DNA of 64,000 nt from Salminus brasiliensis (taxonomy: Eukaryota; Chordata; Actinopteri; Characiformes; Bryconidae), in the NCBI RefSeq assembly GCF_030463535.1, contig NC_132899.1, forward strand, positions 20,675,990 to 20,739,989, read 5' to 3'. The position numbers were made by a program, and so were the translations under genes. The notes under the pieces are model-generated. The model was not told the origin of the DNA and did not search any database. It saw only the letters and a program-made list of their open reading frames with translations. Below are positions 44,601 to 54,511 of this stretch, piece by piece; within the stretch, counting starts at the first letter, position 1, and each line of letters starts with the position of its first letter.

Positions 44601-45642
44601 ACCTGCATAACATGCTGTTGGTCCCCCACACGCTGCCATAACAGCTCACGCTACAGGACCTCAGAAGGTGCCCTGTGGGTCCTGACCGTGAGATGTTATA
44701 GTTGATCCTTTAAATCTGGGGAACTGTAAGGTGGAGCCACCATGCATTGGACTTGGCCAGGACTTATCAGACCAGGCAACGTTCTTCCATTGCTCCAAAG
44801 TCTATTTCCAACACTTGCAAGTCCCATAGCTGCTTTCACCAGTGGACAGGGGTTTATGTGCGCAACCCAATGTGATGCACTTTGTGTTTTGACACATGAG
44901 CCTTTCTGTTGGTTTGAACCAAACGGGATTGCTATTGTTGGTCCATGTTACTGGTTTGTGGTCTGACCAATGTTGTGACCCAGTTATTTGGCCATAACGC
45001 GTTGGCCTTATCAAATTTGCTCAGGCCTTAATACCTGACCGTTTTTCGCCCACACCTAACTATGTCAACTATGAAAACTGAATCTCCAAGTACTGTCTAA
45101 CATATCCCAGACCTTCACATTCATCCAGACATGTCGTAATGTTTTGGCTCATTGTTGTGTAACAGCATGATTTCCTACGTATAGGCATGAAGCATCGTGT
45201 CTGAGACTGTGTCTGTGGTATGTGTGTGATTGGAAATACTGCAGGACTTGAAAGGATCTGTGTCGAGGATCGGCCAGTTTCTTGGGAAGTCTCTGAGTCC
45301 AGAAGTGGTGGAGAAAATAGCTGACAACTGCGTGTTCAAAAACATGAAGCAGAACCCCATGTCCAACTTTTCTCTAGTTCCAGCAGAGTTCATGGATCAG
45401 AAGAAATCAGAATTCCTCAGGAAAGGTAGAATACACTAATTGCACAGTAACTTCCAAAAAGCAGATTCCTTTATTCCTTTATTTAGACTTTATTCCTGGA
45501 TCTGTAATGCTACGTTCATGTTTTGTATGTTTTAGGAGTTGCTGGTGACTGGAAGAACCTTTTTACGGAGGCCCAAACGGAGAGATTTGAAGCTGTTTAC
45601 AAAGACAAAATGAAAGATGTGACGTTTAAATTTGCATGGTGA
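41658..45642 (+). CDS. cytosolic sulfotransferase, SULT2-like, complete, 6 exons
   Basis: Exons 41658-41796, 42203-42414, 43550-43676, 44439-44533, 45245-45425 and 45536-45642 join to 861 nt, 286 aa, the usual SULT length. The enzyme should transfer sulfonate from PAPS to hydroxyl groups of small molecules, with steroid-like substrates expected for SULT2. The 5'-phosphosulfate loop YPKSGTTW is at residues 43-50, catalytic His is H101 (ATHF), the 3'-phosphate motif with R123 and S131 is YVMRNPKDVFTSSFHYY, and the RKGVAGDWK signature is near 250-258. The dimerisation KTVE-type motif reads K258...T262-E263...E267, with Glu where Val is usual. The 127-, 95- and 181-nt exons are standard SULT exon sizes. 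Neighbouring rasip1 suggests the fish counterpart of SULT2B1, but the exact subfamily cannot be fixed by eye. Confidence 0.93.
42415..43549 (+). other. sulfotransferase intron 2
   Basis: No gene or clearly recognised repeat. Short open frames here do not extend known families. Confidence 0.6.
43830..44200. repeat. AAGCTGGT/ACCAGCTT repeat cluster
   Basis: Many short direct and inverted copies of AGCTGGTTAAGCTGGTT, ACCAAGCT and GACCAGC spread over 370 bp. This is the common fish imperfect repeat able to fold back on itself. Lies in sulfotransferase intron 3. Confidence 0.7.
44568..45162 (-). mobile_element. internally deleted mariner/Tc1-like element
   Basis: The ends read TGAGCCAAAACATCATGACC and, inverted, ACATGTCGTAATGTTTTGGC. 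The interior matches the well-known fish element with ATCAGACCAGGC, TTCTTCCATTGCTCC and GTGGACAGGGGT, in the order seen when a transposase is encoded on the minus strand. It is about 600 bp, much shorter than a full element, and lies in sulfotransferase intron 4. Confidence 0.75.
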
Positions 45643-46254
45643 TTAATGGAACTAACCATATCCACCATAAGCACTGTTATGATGGTAGAACTAGCCACAC
45701 AGTCCAGCAGGGTGTTATACAGGAAATATAATATTAACACTAGTAATGTTTTGGTTTATAACCAGTGCATAAACCCTTTACTGCATAAACCCTTTACAAA
45801 TATGAAATATATGTTTTTTTATTAGAAATGATATAATTCAGAGGTGTCCAGTCTTATCTCAAAGGGACACTTTGAGTGCATATTAACCTGTTTGTACTGC
45901 CCTGCCTAGGTGTCTGTTTACTAGCAAGGTTAATTCAAAATAAGGCATGGATATAACATTAACAGTAGAAGACAGACAACCACCACAGCAGGCGGCTCAA
46001 GTTGACTACAGAATAGTTTAACACAGAATGCTTCCAAAATAACGCTAACCCTAAAATTCACTTCAGTTTCATATATCTGTCAAAGACCAAATGGATCACT
46101 ATATCGTTCACTGCTTGTTGCCAGAAATACTGCATGAACACTGTATTTGTCATGTTACTGTACGCATGTGATTCGGTAAGAACAGGAAATGACTGTATTA
46201 TATATATAGACAGGCCTCTGGTTCTGTCTGCTTTCTTTGGTTTTGCCATATATG

Positions 46255-46262
46255 TAATAAAT
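46255..46262 (+). promoter_or_regulatory. candidate sulfotransferase poly(A) signal
   Basis: An AATAAATAA string lies about 610 nt after the stop codon. It is the best candidate I see in the single-copy 3' flank before the 71-bp minisatellite. The transcript end is not otherwise supported. Confidence 0.35.
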
Positions 46263-46444
46263 AACCTTAAGAGCCTCTGTGACCAAATCATCTCCTTTCA
46301 TTTAAACTTCTGTGTCCTAAAATTAAATAATTGCAAAAAGTTTTAAAAAAAATACCACATTTTACATTTATTTTTTATGCCAATGTAAAAATTAATGAAT
46401 AAATACATGAATAAAAAACTAACTTGATTTATGTTAATCAACAC

Positions 46445-46860
46445 GCTGTTTTGGTTTGACTAATGGTTGCTGTAGATGCCTGGACATATCGGCGTTGAGA
46501 AGGCGGGACTTAAGCAGTTTGACCAATCTGATGTAGAAGGAGATACATGTAGACCAATACCGGCGGTTAGAAGGCGGGACTTAAGCAGTTTGACCAATCT
46601 GATGTAGAAGGAGATACATGTAGACCAATACCGGCGGTTAGAAGGTGGGACTTCAGCAGTTTGACCAATCTGATGTAGAAGGAGATACATGTAGACCAAT
46701 ACCGGCGGTTAGAAGGTGGGACTTCAGCAGTTTGACCAATGGTTGATGTAGATGCCGGACATGTAGGCCAATAGCGGCAGTGCGGGGGCGGGGCGTAAGT
46801 AGTTGATGTAGATACGGTGACATGTAAACCAAGACGGGACTTAAACAGACGCATTGAAAT
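46445..46860 (+). repeat. 71-bp-period minisatellite
   Basis: The unit starts AGGCGGGACTTAAGCAGTTT G and includes GACCAATCTGATGTAGAAGG and ACCAATACCGGCGGTTAG. Copies begin at about 46501, 46572, 46643 and 46714, exactly 71 bp apart, with degenerate copies on each side. The copies are nearly identical, so the array is recent. The minus-strand frames through it are repeat artefacts. Confidence 0.93.
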
Positions 46861-47279
46861 TAATGTGAAATCCTGGACGTTTTACACAATTTAGAAATCC
46901 TGACCAGGCGAACTTTTCCCTTCCCAAAAAAGAGGACATGTGCGGAAAAAGGGGACGATTGGTCAACCTAAATAAAATATGATCCTGGCAGTATGGCTAG
47001 TAAAATAGCTTAATGAATCTGTAGATCTGATAGCAAACATATTAGAGGTGATGTGAGGGTGTGAATAGCTGGAAGCACTTATTACGAAAAAATAACATTT
47101 GCACTACAAAACTGAAAGTGGACATATGAGACTGTTAAGCCTGCGTTTGTGACTGGAATTACTGGGGTTAGCAGGAGAAAATGCTTCAGTTTCTTAAACT
47201 GAATTTTGTTGGTGGAAAAACTGCCTTCATTTAAGAGCAAGGAAGGAGAGTCTTCTGAAGATAATAAATAAAAAGGTGG
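46861..47279. other. intergenic between sulfotransferase and LOTUS gene
   Basis: AT-rich, with no gene or recognised repeat. Confidence 0.6.
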
Positions 47280-47923
47280 CACATAGCTACATATTTCATT
47301 TTATTTTAAATGAACCTCCTTATGTACTGTCTTCAGCCGCCTGCTGCGCGCATAAGCACGCCTCCAGTACAGCAGGGGGCGACATGTGTGCGCTTTCCTA
47401 CGCAGCCGATCCGAGGACGCGCAAAAGGCGAACAATAACAATAACAGCAGTCAGAAGAGCTTCAGAGGAGCGGAGACCCTCTCCGAGTGAATTAACATTA
47501 CAGTGGAATTAAAACAATAATAGTAATATTCAGAAAATATAGCTACATTTTGTCCACTGAAGTTGACACGAACACCCCGACTGTAGTGGCACAATAACCG
47601 GCGTTTTTTAACACAAACACAGCCCCCAACTGCCAGGTCTGCCCACCAGTCACCAGAGCTCCGTTTGTTTACTAAAGCTACAGGGGTGTCGGAGAGCAGA
47701 AAAGCGCCCCGATACAGAAACAGCAGCACACAGCAGCAGTAAGGACCTTTACAGAGACTACAGGCTCGTACAGGGAGCGAGTGATGAGCTGAGGACGAAA
47801 TCATGGTGCACGGAGGGGATGGTGTGTGCAGGCAGCATGGCAGTCCAGCACAGAGACCCACACACACCCGACTGGCTGGTTCTTCAGCTCAGAGGGGGCT
47901 TTCTAGCCATGCCACAGCATCAG
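47280..47923 (+). promoter_or_regulatory. CpG-rich promoter and first exon of the LOTUS gene
   Basis: This is a CG-dinucleotide-rich island in AT-rich surroundings, with CGCGCATAAGCACGCC near 47346 and GGACGCGC near 47414. It ends in a good donor, cag|gtacaa, at 47923/47924. An ATG at 47803 with A at -3 and G at +4 opens 40 codons plus one base. Joined to the next exon at 54599 (AT CAC AAA ATG), it stays in frame and adds 43 residues before MDKTSK. Either ATG could be the start, and an intermediate exon cannot be excluded. Confidence 0.55.
47368..47385 (+). promoter_or_regulatory. CTCF-like motif
   Basis: ACAGCAGGGGGCGACA matches the CTCF core (C-A-G-C-A-G-G-G-G-G-C-G) closely. It lies in the CpG-rich promoter of the LOTUS gene, between it and the sulfotransferase. 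Occupancy is unknown. Confidence 0.5.
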
Positions 47924-50900
47924 GTACAATACACTAGTAGCTAGCTAGCTTCTCTTCCCACATCCTTCCCTCCCTGTTCTCCTCAGTGTTTGTCTGTGAG
48001 GCTCCAGACAGGTGATCAGGCAGAGGAAGCTGTCAGCCTGCAGCCTGTGAGAAACTAGTGATGCTTTGTTGGGGAGCTGCTAGTGCTGCTAGCTTCATTT
48101 TCACTAACACGTTGAGCCACTGGCTTATTATTCAAGGATTAATCTTAAGGCTTATTGATCAGTAACTACTGTGATTTTATTAGTATATACTCTAGTTAAA
48201 GTATTCAATAATTACTATGAAAGGTAGCGCTAGCTAGATAAACATGATGCAGTTTTGATGATGACGAGGAACCAAGATGTTGACATGTATGCAGGCCTTT
48301 AAGGAGCAATGATAAGTCTTGCATAATTCTTCAGTTAGGGGGACTCTATTAGGGGAGTCCTAAATACTTTATTACAAAATAAATAGCCTAGTTATTAAAA
48401 ATGTATTGCACCACCCATAAAATAATGCACCAAAATCATATGTTTTTTTTTTTATGATTTAAGCATCAATACTTTGGCCTTGTTTCCCAACCCAGCCGTT
48501 GACACTTTTATGCTCTTCTCTGCATTCCTTAAAAAAGCACAGTGTTTTTTATAATAACAAATATGATCATAAAAAGAAAGTTTATTACTCTCCCTAACAT
48601 CCCCTCCCCTCCCCTTACCGCCATTGCCGTAACAGCTTATTGATGTTTTAGGATTTTTTTGAAGGTAAGACTTGTTTAAATCGTAGCCTGACAGGAGAGC
48701 ACATGTCAGCCATGAACAAACAGTGACGTTATAATGTGTGGAAAAGTGAGTAATTTAATCCTGATTTCTTTCTGATCATGGAGTAGGTTTATTCTGCGTC
48801 ATAACCGGTAAATAATAAATAATAAATAGTAATAAATCCCCTTTACTGCAACACGTCATTACCAACACAAAACGTATGACACTCAGTAATGGTAATGACA
48901 GGTTTTCACTTTCATCATCAGAATATTTGAAAGGAATTCATTCTAAATGTATCTGTCACTGTACTATGTACAGCAAAATGTTTCCCCCCATTTTACCCAA
49001 CTGTGGTAGTGAACACACACACACTAGTGAACTAGGGGCAGTGAGCAAACAAACACCCAGAGCAGTGGGCAGCCAACTCCTGCTCCCGTGGAGCAAAGAT
49101 GATGAAGGGCCTTGCTCAAGGGCCCAACAGTGGCAGCTTGCCAATCCCGGGAATCGAACCCACAACCCTGTCATCAGTAGCCCGGTGCTCTAACCGCTGA
49201 GACACCACTGTCACTTCTAGCTAATTCATTTAACAAATTATTTTTTAACCAATTCTAATTCTAGTTCAGTCATGGCCATCATTAACTCTGTGCTTTAACG
49301 CAGGTAAAACTCCTTCGTTTCGACGTAATTGTGCAGTTGAAGAATCACAGTTCACTAACCTGTAACACACTTTTAAACTGAGAGCACCCACGAATGAGTG
49401 AAATTTTCACTCAAGTAACTTATTCATAGATAATAGAAAATATTAAAACTACATTGAGGAACCCAAGCAAGAATATGGGCAAAACTCCTAATGCTTCATT
49501 CTCCAACCTTTGTAACTTGCCCACAGGCCTGCCCCTCGGATGGTCATAGTCAAAACCTCATCCCTATCTAAAGACCTTTGAGCTTTGTTTTTGCAAGCAG
49601 TCCACTGAGTGTTTTGCCGCTCCCTTGCTGCCTTCGCACACAGCCTGAAGACCTGTCGGTGAACAGGTGTATCATCATCACTGACTCTTATTAGCGTATT
49701 ACCTAGAGGGATGCTTTAAATGGACAGTGATGCCTCTTGGTAAAGCGCTCTGGATAAGAGTGTCTGCTAAATGTCATACATGTACATTAGCCTGGGAGAC
49801 ATAATGTCTGCATCTCTCTGAGGTACAAGAAATACACTCATCTACAAAGGTCATGAAAACATCATGAACTAGGGATGTGCCCTGGTTCTCGAGTTCGAAA
49901 TGAAGCAGTGGCTGGTTGCACGTGTCCTCACCCACTCATAACCTGTAATAGGGGGAGAGTACTAACGGGTGGGCTGAGTAATTGTCTGTTTAGATTGTCA
50001 GTCTTTTGCCTCCAGCTGTAAATGACGTGAACGTGTAATCATGGTGTCTCTCTGTATCAGTGTCAGTGTTGGTTGGATATGTAAACAGTGTGGGGAAGGG
50101 ATTAGTTTCATTTTCTCACACACTGAGCTCAGTCGTGCACAGGGTTAACTGCTGGTCAACAAGCATCGCTGTGCACAGTCCTTACTGAACCATTCAGCAT
50201 GTCAGTATGTCTGGATAAGTCCTCCGTTACTTATCCAGCAGAAAAACTCCAGACTTCCCTTGGCTGTTTGGCCATGATGAAAAACTACTTTCTGCTAATT
50301 GCGTGTGCCAAATTATCTTCTTTTATCAATCAGCCAGTGTGGCATGTGCAAATCAGTCCTGAGGCATGTAGCTAGACTGTAAGAATAGAAAAGTTATATT
50401 GATGTTATAAGGCTTATGTTGCTACATAGTACAGTTGCACAGTATTGGAAAGAATTGACACTGCAGTATATTTTTCTTCTGTGGCCTGTATTGCAATATT
50501 AAAAAACCCAGCAGATTTCACCAGATTTCACCAGAACCAATATATCATGATATGAATGACTAAGATTGAAGTACAATAAATGATATTTAAATATAGATCT
50601 TTCCTCTAGTAGATAGATCATGATAAATTCATATGACATTGCACGTCCTGCCATGTGATTATTGCGCATGCAAACGATATACTGTACTGTTGCTAGATCG
50701 GCACTATAGTGTTGCTTAGTGGTAGGTAGAGTGTTGCTAGGTTGTTGCAAAACAGTGTTGGTAGTTGTCTCTTTGGGGTCAAATTGGGTAAAAAATGATG
50801 GCTAAGTGTGTCCAGTCTTTTGCCTCTAGCTGTAACTAATATGATCGTGTAATCATGGTGTCTCTCTGTATCAGTGTCAGTGTTGGTTCTGCAGATGAGC

Positions 50901-52829
50901 AGGATATGTAAACAGTGTGGGGAAGGGATTAGTTTCATTTTCTCACACACTGAGCTCAGTCCTGCACAGGGTTAACTGGCCTCACCAGTTTAGGTATCGA
51001 GTTTCAGGAATGGAAGCATTATCTCAGACTCCAGCTGGTCACTAAACAGTCTGTGCTCTTGCCGAGGGCTGGGCCACGTGACTCCACTCCCCCCCTGCCG
51101 CCAGCAGCCAGGATTAGATCAGCTGAGAGCCAGAGCAGGAAACTGAAACCTAAGGACGTTAGAACTGTCTTGTCTTAACATCCGTTGCCATTGCAGTAGG
51201 GTCCGCGCTGAAGCAGACCTGTCAGTCACGATCAAAAGTGGTGAAATGTAAAGTGCTTCTGTTATTGTGTGAGACTGGAGTCTCTCTCTCCCCCCTCTCT
51301 CTCTCGTTCTCTGTTTCTCTAGAAATGAAAGTTGAGGGCGAGTGCTGGGTGATGTTGCGTGTTACTTTCTGTTTCCTTTTTTCACTTGATGAGCAACACA
51401 GCTCTTATTGGCTGTTTACTAAAGGGTGAGGGGAGGAGAGTGCTATAAGCCAACAACAGGCAAATGCATTACTTAGTTGGCAGACAGACTTAACAGTGTA
51501 TAACCCATCATCATTTATGGTAAGTCTGACTTTTGCACTGCTGTAACTATGCTTACTCTAAGTGATGGTATTGATGTGCTTTACTTGCATTTAGTCACTG
51601 TCAAGCACGAGCCTTGTATCTCCAAAATTGCAAATTGCAATTTAGAAGGACACAACCTTTCAACTTTCAATAGACGTCAGTGTAAAAAGATGTAATTTCA
51701 AGTCATTTTGGGGCATTTCTATTGGTTGGTTCATCATAAACGTTGGACACGATATCAACAACAACTCCTCGATTTAAATTGTATCAAAAGTGGGTTGCAC
51801 TGTTTGTCATGGTACTGTTATGTTGGTCATGATGGGTGAAAGTTACTGAATACTCAACATCCTAAACGCAAAGCGTCAGCACTTCATTTCCTCGCGTTTT
51901 AAGCTGCATAATATTCATAGCGGTTTTACTGTAGTTACTGCATATATACAGCACAGTATACAGTGCTTGCAGTTTAAATGGCTAAGCCTTTATACTTGCA
52001 GTTTAAAGGGCTAAGTCATTGAATCTTGTTTCACTGCATGTTTGAGAAGGGTGGGAGCAGAATCATGTCAACAATAATTTGCTGTGCTGTAGAATCGAGA
52101 GTGAATTAAAGTCTTCCTGGAATCAAAATGACCTTTTTTTTACCTTGTTAGTTTATTTCTCTGCTCATATTTAAACAAATTCTCATTTCCCTCCTAAAAC
52201 TTTTTTTTTTAATTTCCGAACCAGTGGGCAGAGACAAGTATTATGAATCATTAATGTCATTACACCACCCCCACATATCAGGGGTCAGAATTTTTCAGAA
52301 TTTCCTGGATCGCTGGGTGGTTACTGGGAGTTGTCGTTCTTGCTGTATTAACAGGCCAGCGCTCAAAAAGGTGTCTCATGACCTTCCTTTTATTCATGTT
52401 TAATAGCATTTGCTTTCCATCAGATCGAGTACACTGTATAAAGTATACGTTCCTTGAGGTCCTTCAATTTCACACTGTGGAGGAACCTCTTCAGGTGCTT
52501 TAGAGGAACCTTCAAGGAATCTTTTTCTTGAAAAAAAACTTTTCTTGAAAGTTCCTCAAAGTTTCAAATCGAAGAAGCTCCACTTTTCACAGCGTAGAGT
52601 CAGTATATACAGTGGCGTGCCAAAGTTTAGGCATCCTGGTCATAATAAATGTAAATAATGTTGACTTGTGGAGTCGTTGCTAAAGTTACTTATCATAAGC
52701 TTCAATCATAAATCATAGACAGAGGTGAATCACTGACTCCTGTACAGACTTGTGGGGCTGTTCTTTGGTAATAGCCTGTGGCAGACATTTTAATATTACT
52801 ATATATATATACATATACATATATATATA

Positions 52830-52865
<36 letters not shown>

Positions 52866-54433
52866 TGCCCTCCATAATTATTGGCACCCCTGGTTAAGAT
52901 GTGTTCTTTAGCTTCTAATAAATAGTTTTTCTCTAAATAATATAGGACTATGATGGAAAAAAGAGTAAAATCCAACCTTTAACTCAAGTGAATTTTAAGG
53001 GGGAAAACAAATCCCTGACTAAGAAATAATTATTCTTCATAAAATCACCTGTTCCACAATTATTGGCACCCCTAACATTTCTTAGGAAATAAATGTAATT
53101 AAAGTATTTCTGTCAATTCTACAGTAGTTTACGAAGTTGATCAGAGTATGTAGGAACATTTCATTAGTAATTCACAACTTCCTGTTTCCCTGGGGTATAA
53201 ATATGACGTGACACAGAGGCCATTTCTCTTCAACATGGGAAAGACAAAGGAACATACCATTCAAGTAAGGCAGATGTGTGTTGACCTCCACAAGTCAGGC
53301 AATGGCTACAAGAAAATAGCCACTCACCTCCACCTGTCCATATCTACTGTCAGAGAAATTATTAAGAAGTTTAAAACAACTGGAACAGTGGTAAACAAGC
53401 CTGGACGAGGACGCAAGTTTATTTTGCCACCCCACACAGTGAGGAGGATGATAAGAGAAATAAAAAGGTCTCCAAAGCTCATTGTTACAGATTTGCAACA
53501 AATGGTAGCTTCTTGGGGTCACAAAGTCTCCAAAACAACCATCAGGCACTATCTGCATGCCAACAAGCTGTTTGGGAGACATGCACGGAAAAAACCTTTT
53601 CTCACTCACAATCATAAACGCAAACGTTTGGAGTTTGCTAAGCAGTACTGGAACTTCAGCTGGGACCGTGTGCTTTGGTCAGATGAAACTAAGATAGAGC
53701 TTTTTGGCAACAAGTGCTCTAAGTGGGTCTGGCGTAACACAAGAGCTGAGTATACAGAAAAGCACCTCATGCCCACTGTGAAATATGGGGGAGGATCAGT
53801 GATGCTGTGGGCCTGTTTCTCTTCCAAAGGCCCTGGGAACCTTGTTAGGGTGCATGGCATCATGAACATTTTAAAACAAAATCTGGTGGCTTCTGCCCAA
53901 AAGCTGAAGATGGGTCGTCACTGGGTCTTTCAGCAAGATAATGACCCAAAACATATGGCCAAATCTACACAGAAATGGTTCACCACACACAGAATCAAGC
54001 TCCTCCCATGGCCATCTCAGTCCCCAGACCTCAACTCCATTGAAAACCTGTGGGGTGAGCTGAAGAGGAGAGTGCAGAGGAGAGGACCCAGGTCGCTGGA
54101 TGATTTAGAGAGATTGTGCAAAGAGGAATAGTCAAAGATCCCTTTATCTGTATTCTCCCATCTTGTGAAACATTATAAGAGAAGATTAGGTGCTGTTTTG
54201 TTGGCAAAAGGGGGTTGTAGAAAGTATTAACATCAGGGGTGCCAATAATTGTGGCACACATGATTTGATGTTAAACAATTATTTCTTAATGTGGGATTTT
54301 TTTCCTACTGAATAAATTCTTTAAAGAAGTTAAAGGTTGGATTTTACTCTTTTTTCCATCGTGGTCCTATATTATTTAGAAAAAAGCTAAAGAACACATC
54401 TTAACCAGGGGTGCCAATAATTATGGAGGGCAC

Positions 54434-54511
<78 letters not shown>

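Larger units (their letters stand above)
47924..52607 (+). other. LOTUS gene intron 1, left part
   Basis: Contains SINE copy 2, the LINE tail at 49742, the 49998/50813 direct duplication, a TTGTATCTCC repeat at 51595 and a small tandem duplication near 51967-52020 (TTGCAGTTTAAA.GGCTAAG twice). No coding exon was recognised, but a short 5' exon could be missed. Confidence 0.55.

Noticed and set aside
46460-46854. Two minus-strand frames with repeated peptide units
   Set aside because: They follow the 71-bp minisatellite, and the repeated peptide is the repeat read in frame.
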